Positions 1 to 8,243 of a stretch of DNA of 63,546 nt are shown piece after piece. The notes under the pieces were generated by a model that was not told where the DNA came from, did no database searches, and saw only the letters and a list, made by a program, of their open reading frames with translations. Position 1 is the first letter of the stretch; every line of letters starts with the position of its first letter. Made by a program: the position numbers and the translations under genes. Source of the stretch: an uncultured Clostridia bacterium (GTDB taxonomy: Bacteria > Bacillota > Clostridia > Oscillospirales > Oscillospiraceae); assembly GCA_947173485.1 (NCBI GenBank), contig CAMWFH010000014.1:1-63546 (forward strand), in the 5' to 3' direction.

Positions 1-193
1 TGTGGGCCAGCACCAGGGTGGGCCGCTGGACGGCCTCGATCACCTTGGCCATGGTATAGGTCTTGCCGGACCCCGTGACCCCCAGCAGCACCTGCTCCCG
101 GAGGCCGCCATCGATCCCCTGGGCCAGTTTCTCGATCGCCTGGGGCTGATCCCCCGAGGGGGTGTATCCAGATCTTACTTCAAATCGCGGCAT
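1..193 (-). CDS. uvrB: Excinuclease ABC subunit B, N-terminal fragment
   Basis: Only the first 64 residues are in the window; the gene continues off the left edge. UvrB is the damage-verifying helicase-like subunit of UvrABC nucleotide excision repair. The visible part carries the family opening (F-x-x-x-S-x-Y-x-P-x-GDQP-x-AI) and the Walker A motif GVTGSGKT at residues 38-45, followed by the RPTLVLAH strand. The start is the ATG ending at 193. It is followed upstream, after 49 bases, by the radC-like gene on the same strand, so the two may be co-transcribed. The identification is secure although the protein is truncated by the window. Confidence 0.95.
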   Translation of the reverse strand, partial: MPRFEVRSGYTPSGDQPQAIEKLAQGIDGGLREQVLLGVTGSGKTYTMAKVIEAVQRPTLVLAH

Positions 194-242
194 AGCACTC
201 TCTTTCCTTTGGCATATAGGCGATCCCGGCGACCCGCCGGCG

Positions 243-845
243 CTACCACTCGATCCCGCTCTCCCGCATGGAGACGAAATCCTCATCGGCTACGATGATA
301 TGGTCGATCAGCTGCACGTCCACGGTCCGCAGGGCGTCCGCCGCCAGCCGGGTGGTGGTCATGTCCTCCCGGGAGGGCAGGGCCACGCCGCTGGGGTGGT
401 TGTGGCTCAGCACCACCGCGCTCAGAAGGCGGCATTGCAGCAGCTTCCCCTTGGCGTCCAGACAGAGCTGGTACATCCGCTCCTCCCGGACCCCGGCGAA
501 CAGCGACAGCAGGTAGTTCCCCGCCTTGGCAGTGCTGTTCAGGATCTGGGGCCGGCTGTTGCCGGAGAAACGGGCCTTGTGGTAGGCGGGATAGATCAGC
601 CGCAGCAGCGTCACCGCCTGCTCTCCCACGCCCTTCACCTGGCCGAGCTCCTCCGCCGGGGCGCACAGGACCTCCTCCAGGCCGCCGAACTGGTCGATCA
701 GCCGGTGGGCCAGGGGGTTCACATCCACCCGCGGGATGCAGAAGCACAGCAGCAGCTCCAATACCTCATGGTCCGCGAAGTTCTCCAGTCCATGGTCCAA
801 AAAACGCTTGCGCAAACGAGCCCGGTGTCCGTCATGCTCGCCCAC
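243..845 (-). CDS. radC: RadC-family JAB/MPN domain protein with an apparent internal deletion
   Basis: This 200-residue protein has the RadC architecture: an N-terminal helix-hairpin-helix-like region (residues 5-85, with HRARLRKRF and a VKGVGEQAV segment) and a C-terminal JAB metalloprotease-fold domain with HNHPSG at 148-153 and Asp161 in PSREDM. The biochemical role of RadC proteins is unsettled. RadC proteins are usually about 220-230 residues. Here [10 protein letters not shown] runs directly into [12 protein letters not shown], so the stretch that normally carries the S-x-G-T / P-R-E / A-L elements between these two strands (about 20-25 residues) seems to be missing in frame. The HNHPSG...D metal-binding part is kept. 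The function of this copy is therefore doubtful. It is followed by uvrB. Confidence 0.85.
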   Translation of the reverse strand: MGEHDGHRARLRKRFLDHGLENFADHEVLELLLCFCIPRVDVNPLAHRLIDQFGGLEEVLCAPAEELGQVKGVGEQAVTLLRLIYPAYHKARFSGNSRPQILNSTAKAGNYLLSLFAGVREERMYQLCLDAKGKLLQCRLLSAVVLSHNHPSGVALPSREDMTTTRLAADALRTVDVQLIDHIIVADEDFVSMRESGIEW

Positions 846-913
846 TCTGTACCCCTCCTTGCCGGCGGAGCGTCTCCGCCTATTTTATCACAGAACTCCT
901 GTTCTAGCAACCC

Positions 914-1882
914 CTATTTTGCCGTTTCTTTCTGACACAGGAAGCAGCTCCACCCCTGGTCCTGCCGCTCCTCCAAAATGGTGAGGCCGCTGGAGAGCAG
1001 GCCCGCGCGGACCTCCGCCGTCCGGGTGTCGATGATGCCGGAGCAGAGGAAGGCCCCCTCCTCCTTCATCAGGGTCTGGACCGCCGGGGCCAGGGCCAGG
1101 ATCACGTCCGCTACGATGTTGGCGATCACCAGGTCGTAGCCGGCGCCCATCTCCCGCTGGAGGCCCGCATCCCCCAGCACGTCGCCGGCGCGGACCGTGT
1201 AGCGCTCCTTGTCGATCTGGTTCAGCGCCGCGTTGCTGTAGGCCACACCTACGGCTTTTTCATCGATATCGCAGGCAAAGGCATACCCCGCCCCCAGCAG
1301 CAGGGCCGCGATGGACAAGATCCCGCTGCCGCACCCCAGGTCCAGCACCCGGTCCCCCGGCCGGACCCGGCGCTCTAGGACCTCCAGGCACAGCCGGGTG
1401 GTGGCGTGGCTCCCGGTGCCGAAGGCCAGGCCCGGATCTAGGCGCAGGGCCACCCGGTCCCCGGCGTCCGCCTGCTCCCAGTCGGGGACCACCAGCAGCC
1501 GCCGGCCGATCTCCATGGGCTTATAGTAGGCCCTCCAGCCGTTCTCCCAGTCGGAGTCCGCCACGTTCTCCAGGGTCATCAGCAGGGGACCGCAGGACGG
1601 GTCCTCCTTCTTCAGGGCGCTGATGGCGATCCGGGCCTGGGCCAGGACGGTGTAGCCCGCCTCGTTCTCCTCCAGATAGAAGGTCACCCGGCACTTCCCC
1701 CGCATGGACTCATCCAGCGCCTCGTCCACATAGTCCCAATACTGCTGGTTGTTCTCCAGAAAGCTCCGAAAGTCCCCCTCGTCCTCAATCATCAGCCCCT
1801 CGATGCCCAGCTCCTCCAGCAGCCCGCTGACCCGGTCCAGGCCGGCGGGGGAGGTGTCGATGTGTACCTCCATCCATTTCAT
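914..1882 (-). CDS. prmA: Ribosomal protein L11 methyltransferase
   Basis: PrmA trimethylates ribosomal protein L11 using S-adenosylmethionine. At 322 residues the length is normal for the Firmicute family. The N-terminal L11-recognition domain (about 1-125) leads into WENGWRAYYKP. The Rossmann domain has the substrate loop DPGLAFGTGSHATT (149-162), motif I LDLGCGSGILS (180-190), and the NIVADVI segment in place of the usual NILA. The ATG at 1882 follows a GGGAG ribosome binding site. A terminator upstream separates it from degV, so it probably has its own promoter in the short gap, although none was clear. Confidence 0.95.
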   Translation of the reverse strand: MKWMEVHIDTSPAGLDRVSGLLEELGIEGLMIEDEGDFRSFLENNQQYWDYVDEALDESMRGKCRVTFYLEENEAGYTVLAQARIAISALKKEDPSCGPLLMTLENVADSDWENGWRAYYKPMEIGRRLLVVPDWEQADAGDRVALRLDPGLAFGTGSHATTRLCLEVLERRVRPGDRVLDLGCGSGILSIAALLLGAGYAFACDIDEKAVGVAYSNAALNQIDKERYTVRAGDVLGDAGLQREMGAGYDLVIANIVADVILALAPAVQTLMKEEGAFLCSGIIDTRTAEVRAGLLSSGLTILEERQDQGWSCFLCQKETAK

Positions 1883-1913
1883 AGGCTCTCCCTCTCTTTC
1901 CAGTTATCCACGG

Positions 1914-1940
1914 CAAAAAAGGGGCGGAGGTCCGCCCCTT
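1914..1940 (-). terminator. Intrinsic terminator after degV
   Basis: A 10-bp stem (AAGGGGCGGA / TCCGCCCCTT at 1919-1928 and 1931-1940) is followed on the minus strand by a run of T residues. It lies just downstream of the degV stop and upstream of prmA. Confidence 0.85.
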
Positions 1941-1995
1941 AGCGCATCGAAAAAGCTCCGGCAGCCAGGTCAAAACAGGGGCCGCGCCTTCCCGC

Positions 1996-2667
1996 TCACT
2001 TCTTTTTCCCCAGGAAGAACAGCGCCATGGTGCCGGGGCCGGAGTGGTTGCCGATCACCGGCCCCACGAAGTTGATATAGACCTCCTTGGCGCCAAATCG
2101 CTCCTTGACCGCCGCCGCCAGGTCCTCCGCCTCCTCCAGGCAGTCGCCGTGGCTGATGTACACCGTGTCCACATTGGTCGCCAGCTCCGACATCTTGTTC
2201 AGCAGCGCCCGGAGGCTGGCCCGCCGGCCCCGGACCTTGGAGACAGGAATCAGCCGCCCCTCGTCGTCCACATGGAGCACCGGCTTCATCTGGATCATGG
2301 TCCCCAGGAAGGCCGCCGCGGCGGACACCCGGCCGCCCCGCTTGAGGTGATGGAGATCGTCCACGGTGAACCAGTGGCACAGGTGGTCCCGGGTCTCCTC
2401 CACATAGGCCGCCACCTCCTCGATGGTGCGCCCCTGCTCCATAGCGGCGCCAAAGACTCCTACGCTGATGGCGGAGGTAGTCCCCAGCCGGCCGGCCCGA
2501 ATCTTCTCATAGAAGGCCTGGGGCTCCATGTCCCGGCCGTCCAAATAGTTGTAATACTCCCGGCCCTCGATGGAAAAGGTCAGCGGCAGGACATAGAGTC
2601 CCAGCCGTTTCGCCACCTCCGGGCCCAGATCGCAGCAGCTGTCCGTTAGCAGGACGTACTCTCTCAT
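1996..2667 (-). CDS. DegV-family protein lacking part of its lipid-binding domain
   Basis: DegV proteins bind a fatty acid, and FakB members deliver it to the FakA kinase. The N terminus (LLTDSCCDL, then the GTTSAIS strand) and the second domain (FTVDDLHHLKRGGRVS, KPVL, KVRGR) are clear. Family members have about 280 residues; this one has 223. After TTSAISVGVFGAAMEQ the chain jumps straight to GRTIEEVAAYVEE, so about 60 residues that normally hold the SS-x-LSGTY lipid-binding segment and the following D-S strand are absent, in frame. Lipid binding in the usual way is unlikely. The ATG at 2667 is preferred over an upstream TTG because GGAGG lies 10 bases before it. No fakA is nearby. Confidence 0.85.
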   Translation of the reverse strand: MREYVLLTDSCCDLGPEVAKRLGLYVLPLTFSIEGREYYNYLDGRDMEPQAFYEKIRAGRLGTTSAISVGVFGAAMEQGRTIEEVAAYVEETRDHLCHWFTVDDLHHLKRGGRVSAAAAFLGTMIQMKPVLHVDDEGRLIPVSKVRGRRASLRALLNKMSELATNVDTVYISHGDCLEEAEDLAAAVKERFGAKEVYINFVGPVIGNHSGPGTMALFFLGKKK

Positions 2668-2737
2668 GGTCAATATTCCTCCATATCTGATGGTCTATCC
2701 ATAGGGATGCCGTAGCAGGACATACGATGCTCCCAGG

Positions 2738-3151
2738 TCATTCAAAAAGCTCTGCGATCGACAGGAGCCTTTCCAAAATGTTCTTTACGGCAGGTTCCCC
2801 ATGGTCCTCTGCTGCCTGTCTTATTATATCATAGTCCTCTTCCGTCTGTCTAGTGATATCGCGCACAGTATCTCCATATTTTTTGAAGTAATTTAGGAGG
2901 GAATAGAGCATTTTCTTCTCCTCCTCGCTCAAGAAAGAGATATCGACCCGCTCCGCCCGGTCCAGCTCCAGCAGATAGTCCACCGACACCTTGAACAGCC
3001 TGGACAGCTCGATCAGATACTGGGCGGAGGGGATGCTGACCCCCATCTCCCAGGCGTTCACAGCGGAACGCGAGATGTTCAGTTTCTTCGCCAGAGAGGA
3101 CTGGGTCAGTCCGTTCTTCTCCCGAATCTCCTTGATGCGCTCTCCTACCAT
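2738..3151 (-). CDS. XRE-family transcriptional regulator
   Basis: A helix-turn-helix repressor of about 137 residues. The HTH (GERIKEIREKNGLTQSSLAKKL, then SRSAVNAWEMG) is at residues 2-37, followed by the usual LSRLFKVSVDYLLELD tail and a C-terminal helical part rich in charged residues (about 75-137). An in-frame upstream extension is possible, but the ATG at 3151 has GAGGTGG about ten bases before it and starts exactly at the HTH, so it is preferred. Its target is unknown. It stands alone between degV and a P-loop protein gene. Confidence 0.85.
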   Translation of the reverse strand: MVGERIKEIREKNGLTQSSLAKKLNISRSAVNAWEMGVSIPSAQYLIELSRLFKVSVDYLLELDRAERVDISFLSEEEKKMLYSLLNYFKKYGDTVRDITRQTEEDYDIIRQAAEDHGEPAVKNILERLLSIAELFE

Positions 3152-3283
3152 TTGCCCCACCACCTCGACATATCGTTCATTATGCCTGATATTTGCAGTT
3201 GTTACATTATCAGGCAGGATTTTTATATATCTTTTATGATATGATAAATTGACAATATGTCCACTTGGCGGGAAGATATACGG

Positions 3284-3320
3284 AGAGCCCCCGCCTGCCA
3301 TCTCCGCAGGCGGGGGCTCT
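3284..3320 (-). terminator. Strong hairpin after the P-loop protein gene
   Basis: A perfect 15-bp GC-rich stem (3284-3298 with 3306-3320, seven-base loop) lies 12 bases past the stop of the 3332-3742 gene. The T tract is weak, so it may act as a strong pause or transcript-end stabiliser as well as a terminator. Confidence 0.7.
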
Positions 3321-3331
3321 GAGGTAACGGG

Positions 3332-3742
3332 TCACAGGAATTTACGCATGATATCGGTGGCGCTGTCGGGATCGCCGCTGAGGGTGAGGATGCACTTCAT
3401 GTCTCTGGCGCTGGTGAATTTGTCCAGCCAGTTCAGGAAGCCCTCCAGGTCGGGGATGCTCTCGTCCTTGACGATCTTCCGCAGGTTGTCCACGAAGATA
3501 TGAGAAATATCATAGTTGCCCGCGTAGAGGCCGCTGATGAAGCCCCGCAGGGCCTCGTAGCTGGTGAGCTGGTACTCGGCGGCATCGACCATACGGGTCT
3601 GGTGGCGAAGATTGAAGCTCAGGTTCCGGCTGGACTCGATGCAGACCATGCAGCCGCTGGAGGTCTCTGCCGCCTCGTGCATCAGCGTCACCAGCTGCTT
3701 CGTCTTGCCCTCGCCCTTGGGTCCCATGATAAGTCTAACCAT
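3332..3742 (-). CDS. Small P-loop ATP-binding protein of unknown function
   Basis: This 136-residue protein has a Walker A motif at its N terminus (GPKGEGKTKQL, residues 7-17) and a Walker B-like strand HIFVDN near residue 84. It is about the size of a single RecA-like core and its start resembles thymidine kinase-type P-loops, but the lasso and zinc motifs of that enzyme are not seen. Similar short proteins are present in Clostridia, sometimes labelled PilT-like; no function is established. It has its own promoter (3792-3820) and terminator, so it is probably monocistronic. The start has AAAGGAG ten bases upstream. Confidence 0.75.
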   Translation of the reverse strand: MVRLIMGPKGEGKTKQLVTLMHEAAETSSGCMVCIESSRNLSFNLRHQTRMVDAAEYQLTSYEALRGFISGLYAGNYDISHIFVDNLRKIVKDESIPDLEGFLNWLDKFTSARDMKCILTLSGDPDSATDIMRKFL

Positions 3743-3791
3743 ATGAGATCACTCCTTTTCACTTTATAGGCAGACTGATACGAGTGTCCCC

Positions 3792-3820
3792 ATCATATCA
3801 TATCCGCCGGTAAAAGGCAA
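3792..3820 (-). promoter_or_regulatory. Sigma-A-type promoter of the P-loop gene
   Basis: On the minus strand TTGCCT (3815-3820), a 17-base spacer and TATGAT (3792-3797) lie about 50 bases before the start codon. Confidence 0.7.
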
Positions 3821-3852
3821 TGTGAAAAAGCAAGTCCACAAAAATTTTGGGA

Positions 3853-5175
3853 TCACTTCTCCAGCTTGGCCCGCAGCGCGGCGCCCATCTCCTCGTAGCC
3901 GGGCTTGCCCAGGAGGGCGAACATATTCTTCTTGTACGCCTCCACGCCGGGCTGGTCGAAGGGGTTGACCCCCAGGAGGTAGCCGCTCAGTCCGCAGGAA
4001 TACTCAAAGAAGTAGATGATCTCCCCCAGAGTGTAGGCGTTCTTCTCCCCGGCGCGGACCACCAGGTTGGGCACGCCGCCCTCCACATGGGCCAGCAGGG
4101 TGCCGTCCATGGCCTGGGTGGCGATATAGTCCATATCCTTGCCGGCCAGGAAGTTCAGGCCGTCGCCGTCGCTCTCGTCCAGGGGGACCCGCAGGTCGGC
4201 GGCGGAGGGGCCGAAGCGGACGATGGTCTCGAACATCTGCCGCTCGCCGTCCTGGATATACTGGCCCATGGAGTGGAGGTCGGCGGTGAACTCCACGCTG
4301 GCGGGGAAGATGCCCTTATGCTCCTTGCCCTCGCTCTCGCCGTAGAGCTGCTTCCACCACTCGGTCATGAACCGGAAGGCCGGCTCATAGGCCCCTAAGA
4401 TCTCGATCTTGAGGCCGTCCCGGTAGAGGGTATTCCGGGCGGCGGCATACTGCCAGGCCGGGTTCACGTCCAAGTCGGCCCGGCGGCAGGTCTCCATCAT
4501 GCTGGCAGCGCCGGCCATCAGCTGGTCCAGATCGATGCCGGAGACGGCGATGGGCAGCAGGCCCACGGCGGTGAGGACGCTGTAGCGGCCGCCCACGTTG
4601 TCGGGGACCACGAAGGTCTCATAGCCCTCGGCAGTGGACAGGGCCTTCAGAGCGCCCCGGGCCTTGTCGGTGGTGGCGTAGATCCGCTTGGCGGCCCCGG
4701 CCTTCCCGTACTTCTTCTCCAGCGCCGCCCGGAAGAACCGGAAGGCCACGGCGGGCTCGGTGGTGGTGCCGGACTTGGAGATGACGTTGACGGAGAAGTC
4801 GTCGTCGCCGATCAGGTCCATGATCTCCTGGAGGTAGTCGGCGGAGAGGCCGTTGCCGGCAAAGTAGATATTGGGGGTATCCTTTTTCTTCAGGTTGTAG
4901 TTGGGGGAGCGGAGGAACTCGATGACGCCCCGGGCCCCCAGGTAGCTGCCGCCGATGCCGATGACCACCAGCGCTTTGCTGTCGCTCTGGATCTTCTTGG
5001 CGGCGGCCTGGATGCGGGCATACTCCTCCTTGTCATAGTCCCGGGGCAGGTTCACCCAGCCGACGAAATCGTTGCCGCGGCCGGTGGCCTCCTGGAGCCA
5101 GGTGTGGGCCTGGGCCAGGGCGGGGGCGAAGGATGCTACGGACTTGCCGGATCTGCTGTAATCGACCTGGATCAT
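3853..5175 (-). CDS. pgi: Glucose-6-phosphate isomerase
   Basis: This enzyme interconverts glucose 6-phosphate and fructose 6-phosphate in glycolysis. The 440-residue length is typical of the short Gram-positive form. Visible motifs include [11 protein letters not shown] (about 73-83), the phosphate-binding SKSGTTTEP (about 134-142), the [14 protein letters not shown] signature and the C-terminal substrate segment [14 protein letters not shown], which contains the conserved lysine. The ATG at 5175 follows AAAGGAG. The gene has its own promoter and no obvious operon partner. Identification is secure. Confidence 0.97.
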   Translation of the reverse strand: MIQVDYSRSGKSVASFAPALAQAHTWLQEATGRGNDFVGWVNLPRDYDKEEYARIQAAAKKIQSDSKALVVIGIGGSYLGARGVIEFLRSPNYNLKKKDTPNIYFAGNGLSADYLQEIMDLIGDDDFSVNVISKSGTTTEPAVAFRFFRAALEKKYGKAGAAKRIYATTDKARGALKALSTAEGYETFVVPDNVGGRYSVLTAVGLLPIAVSGIDLDQLMAGAASMMETCRRADLDVNPAWQYAAARNTLYRDGLKIEILGAYEPAFRFMTEWWKQLYGESEGKEHKGIFPASVEFTADLHSMGQYIQDGERQMFETIVRFGPSAADLRVPLDESDGDGLNFLAGKDMDYIATQAMDGTLLAHVEGGVPNLVVRAGEKNAYTLGEIIYFFEYSCGLSGYLLGVNPFDQPGVEAYKKNMFALLGKPGYEEMGAALRAKLEK

Positions 5176-5242
5176 AGTGCATTTTCTCCTTTGCGCGTAA
5201 AATATTTGAACGGCTCTGGTACTGTGCGATCGTTACAAAGGT

Positions 5243-5271
5243 AGTATAGCACATACTGGTAATTTTGTCGA
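5243..5271 (-). promoter_or_regulatory. Promoter of pgi
   Basis: On the minus strand TCGACA (5266-5271), a 17-base spacer and TATACT (5243-5248), about 70 bases before the pgi start. Confidence 0.7.
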
Positions 5272-5318
5272 TCCTGTTTTTTTCGGACAAGGGGACTTTC
5301 GTCCCTCTAAAGCCGGCG

Positions 5319-6446
5319 CTAGACCATCAGGAAGGCCCGCTGGAGGCACGCCGTCAGGATCTGCCCGTAGGTCAGCCGGGCCACGCTCTCCCCGGCCAGG
5401 ACCGGCACCTGGGCGACGGTCTCACCGCCGGCGGTGACAGTCAGAGTGCCCACCTGCTGGCCCTGGGCGATGGGCGCGGGCAGGACCTCCGGCAGGTCGA
5501 TAGCCGTCTCCAGGCTGTTCGCCTTCCCCTTCTCCAGCAGCAGCTTGCCCCGCTCCCCCAACACCGGCTGGAAGCTCTGGCGCTCGCCCATGGTCACCGC
5601 CACCGGCGGCAGGACGCCCGAGGGGCGGACATCCACCAGGGCATAGCTGGAAAATCCATAATTGAGCAGGGATTTGGCGGCCTCAAAACGGATATCCCCA
5701 GTGGGGGAGCCCAGGACCACGGCGATCAGCTCCATGCCGTCCCGCTCCGCCGTGGCGGAGAGGCAGAACTTGGCGGTGCTGGTGCTGCCGGTCTTGAGGC
5801 CGGTGGCCCCCTCATAGAAGCGGATGAGCCGGTTGGTGTTGGTCAGGCCCGAGGCCCCGTCCCGGAGGGTGTCCATCCAGATGGTGGTGAATTGGCGGAT
5901 ATCCGGGTGGCGCAGGATCAGCTCCCGGGACATGAGGGCGATGTCATAGGCGCTGGTGGCGTGGCCGGCGGCGGGGAGGCCGGTGCAGTTGACGAAGGTG
6001 GTGTCAGCCATGCCCAGTTCCTTGGCCCGGGCGTTCATCCGCTCCACGAAGGTCTCCTCCGTCCCGGCCAGATGCTCCGCCATGGCCACACAGCAGTCAT
6101 TGGCGGACACCACGCAGATGGCCTTCAGCATATCCCGGACGCTGAGCCGCTCGTTCTCCTTCAGCCAGATCTGGCTGCCCCCCATGGAGGAGGCCCGGGT
6201 GCTGGCGGTGATCATATCGTCATAGGACAGCGCGCCGGCATCGATGGCCTCCATGATCAGCAGGATGGTCATGACCTTGGTGACGCTGGCCGGCTCCAGA
6301 GCCTGGTGCTCGTTGTAGGCATGGAGGACCTCACCGGTCTCCTTCTCCATCAGCAGATAGGCCTTGGCCTCCACCTCCGGCCCCGCGGCGTAGGCCGTCG
6401 GGAGCAGCAGCGCGGCGCAGCAGAGAAATGATAAGATCTTTTTCAA
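5319..6446 (-). CDS. D-alanyl-D-alanine carboxypeptidase (DacF/PBP5 type)
   Basis: A secreted serine D,D-carboxypeptidase that trims the terminal D-alanine of peptidoglycan stem peptides. A signal peptide (residues 1-20, ending TAYA) is followed by the peptidase S11 domain with all three catalytic motifs: SVTK at 54-57, SAN at 114-116 and KTG at 218-220. A C-terminal beta-rich PBP5 domain follows (about 270-350). At 375 residues it is full length. In spore-formers this family includes vegetative DacA and sporulation DacF; the sequence does not decide between them. The divergent AT-rich region upstream carries the promoter of the secreted-protein gene on the other strand. Confidence 0.93.
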   Translation of the reverse strand: MKKILSFLCCAALLLPTAYAAGPEVEAKAYLLMEKETGEVLHAYNEHQALEPASVTKVMTILLIMEAIDAGALSYDDMITASTRASSMGGSQIWLKENERLSVRDMLKAICVVSANDCCVAMAEHLAGTEETFVERMNARAKELGMADTTFVNCTGLPAAGHATSAYDIALMSRELILRHPDIRQFTTIWMDTLRDGASGLTNTNRLIRFYEGATGLKTGSTSTAKFCLSATAERDGMELIAVVLGSPTGDIRFEAAKSLLNYGFSSYALVDVRPSGVLPPVAVTMGERQSFQPVLGERGKLLLEKGKANSLETAIDLPEVLPAPIAQGQQVGTLTVTAGGETVAQVPVLAGESVARLTYGQILTACLQRAFLMV

Positions 6447-6567
6447 GCGTATCCCTCCCTTTTGTGGTAACAGGATATGTCCACCGGGGGAGAAAAATGC
6501 TATTCAGTACCCTTGCTATTAGCGACTTCAAATATTTTCATAATATTGTATTTTTTCAAATTTTCTA

Positions 6568-6595
6568 TTGACTTTTTTGTCCTCTGTGGTATAAA
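6568..6595 (+). promoter_or_regulatory. Promoter of the secreted-protein gene
   Basis: TTGACT (6568-6573), a 16-base spacer and TATAAA (6590-6595), in a markedly AT-rich stretch (about 6500-6600), roughly 50 bases before the ATG at 6645. Confidence 0.8.
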
Positions 6596-6644
6596 TAAGA
6601 GCACAGAGTTAAACGCTCTGAAAATTTGTTGGAGGTGCTGTTCC

Positions 6645-7079
6645 ATGAAACGTTTGATCTGTCTGCTGGCTGTCTTCTGTCTCGTTCTCCCCATGGCTGT
6701 AGTGCCTGCCACTGCCGCAGATACTCTCCCAGAATCACTGACCGCCCACGAGCCTTACACTTGCGATAGTGCTGATGGCTCTCCGCGAATGGTTCAAGAG
6801 TATTCTTTCGATGTACCGGGCACTAACCAGTACAGTCTTTTGACCCCCACTGTTACACTGCGGGCTGGCCAAACGGTGACCGTGTCGGGCTTTTGGACTC
6901 CTGTCTACTCCACACTGTGGATCCGCCTGGAAAAGGTGGGCGGTACGCAGTCCGACCGGGCTATGACGCTCAATGAAAACGAAACGATAACCTTTGACGT
7001 ACTTTATACCGGGTCGTACAGGATGTGGGTCTCCGCCGATACCTACGCAAGTTCAGGCGCGATCCGTGTGAGCTGGTAA
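6645..7079 (+). CDS. Secreted protein of unknown function
   Basis: A 144-residue protein with a clear signal peptide (MKRLICLL, then a long hydrophobic run to about residue 25, ending ATAA). The mature part is rich in Thr, Ser, Val and Tyr and looks all-beta (LLTPTVTLRAGQTVTVSGFW, TLNENETITFDVLYTGSYRMWV), as in small jelly-roll or pre-peptidase-type domains. I do not recognise the family. The ATG at 6645 is chosen because GGAGG lies 9 bases upstream and the signal peptide starts there. It is a single plus-strand gene among minus-strand genes, with its own near-consensus promoter, a terminator and lower GC than its neighbours, which hints at later acquisition. Confidence 0.75.
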   Translation: MKRLICLLAVFCLVLPMAVVPATAADTLPESLTAHEPYTCDSADGSPRMVQEYSFDVPGTNQYSLLTPTVTLRAGQTVTVSGFWTPVYSTLWIRLEKVGGTQSDRAMTLNENETITFDVLYTGSYRMWVSADTYASSGAIRVSW

Positions 7080-7097
7080 CAAACAAAGCATCGTAAA

Positions 7098-7124
7098 CGG
7101 CCCCCTCCTTGCCGGAGGGGGCCG
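7098..7124. terminator. Terminator between convergent genes
   Basis: An 11-bp stem (CGGCCCCCTCC 7098-7108 with GGAGGGGGCCG 7114-7124) lies between the stops of the secreted-protein gene and the RlmL-like gene; it may serve both directions. T tracts are weak. Confidence 0.7.
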
Positions 7125-7130
7125 CTGTCT

Positions 7131-8234
7131 TTATGGGTACATATACGCCGCGCAGAGGAGCATCCCGTTGTAGAGCTTCCGCTTTTTCCCGGCCCTGCGG
7201 CCAAAGTGCCGCTCAAAATCAGCGTCACTGGTGATGACCACCGTCCGCCACTTGGGGGGCACAGGCACCTTGCCCAGGGCCCTATACAGCTCCTCCGCCT
7301 CCTTCTTCTCCAGCAGGCGCTCGCCGTAGGGGGGATTGGTGACGATCTGCCCATAGTCCCCCTGGCAGGTGAGGGTGGACACGTCCGCCACATCGAACCG
7401 GACCAGGTCCGCCACCCCGGCCTTCTCCGCGTTGCTCTGAGCGATGGCCACGGCCCGAGGGTCGATATCGCCGCCCCAGATGTCGTAGCTGCCGTCAAAC
7501 TCCTGGTCCATGGCCTCCCCAGCGGCGTCCAGCCAGACCCGGCTGGGGAGCCAGGGCCATTTTTGGGCATCAAAGCGCCGGTCCAGGCCGGGGGCCCGGT
7601 TCTTGGCGATCAGCGCCGCCTCGATGGGGATGGTCCCGCTGCCGCAGAAGGGGTCCCGGAAGGGGTCCCTGCCGTTGAACCGGCTCAGGAGGACCAGGCC
7701 CGCCGCCAGGGTCTCCCGCAGGGGCGCCGTCACCCCCACGGCCCGGTAGCCCCGCTTATGGAGCCCCGGCCCGGAGGTATCCAGGTAGAGGGTGCAGATA
7801 TCGTTCATCAGGGCGAACTGGATCTGGTACTTGGCCCCGGTCTCCGGCAGGGTGGTCAGGCCGTACTTTTCCCCCAGACGCACCGCCGCCGCCTTCTGGA
7901 TGACGCTCTGGAGGGCCGGGACGGCGTGGAGCTGGGAGTTGAGCGAGGAGCCCTTCACCGGGAAGCGCCCCTCCTTGGGGATATAGTCCTCCCAGGGCAC
8001 CGCCAGCGCCCCCTGATAGACCTGCTCGAAGGCCCTGGCGGGGAACCGGGCCAGCTGGAGCAGCACCCGCTCCCCGCAGCGCAGGCCCAGGTTCAGGCGG
8101 GCGATCTGCCCGCCGTCCCCCTGACAGGTCACCCGGCCGTTGTCCACCTGGACCTGCTCCAGGCCCAGCCGCCGGACCTCGTTGCCCACCAGCCCCTCCA
8201 GGCCGAAGAGGCAGGGGATCGAAAATGTAAACAT
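7131..8234 (-). CDS. THUMP-domain 23S rRNA methyltransferase (RlmL/YpsC-like)
   Basis: A 367-residue class I SAM-dependent RNA N2-guanine methyltransferase. The N-terminal half (about 1-165) is a THUMP-type RNA-binding region. The catalytic domain has motif I as DPFCGSGT (194-201), GGDIDPRAV (SAM ribose binding, about 254-262) and the catalytic motif IV NPPY (300-303) followed by GERL. E. coli RlmL methylates G2445 of 23S rRNA; B. subtilis YpsC is the closest Gram-positive counterpart. The start lies 9 bases from the stop of the 1590-residue gene, so the two are probably one operon. Confidence 0.9.
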   Translation of the reverse strand: MFTFSIPCLFGLEGLVGNEVRRLGLEQVQVDNGRVTCQGDGGQIARLNLGLRCGERVLLQLARFPARAFEQVYQGALAVPWEDYIPKEGRFPVKGSSLNSQLHAVPALQSVIQKAAAVRLGEKYGLTTLPETGAKYQIQFALMNDICTLYLDTSGPGLHKRGYRAVGVTAPLRETLAAGLVLLSRFNGRDPFRDPFCGSGTIPIEAALIAKNRAPGLDRRFDAQKWPWLPSRVWLDAAGEAMDQEFDGSYDIWGGDIDPRAVAIAQSNAEKAGVADLVRFDVADVSTLTCQGDYGQIVTNPPYGERLLEKKEAEELYRALGKVPVPPKWRTVVITSDADFERHFGRRAGKKRKLYNGMLLCAAYMYP

Positions 8235-8243
8235 AGTCCTCCT

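Noticed and set aside
1899..1910. Single DnaA-box-like TTATCCACG near prmA
   Set aside because: One isolated 9-mer with a mismatch, no partner sites and no AT-rich region; chance occurrence is likely.
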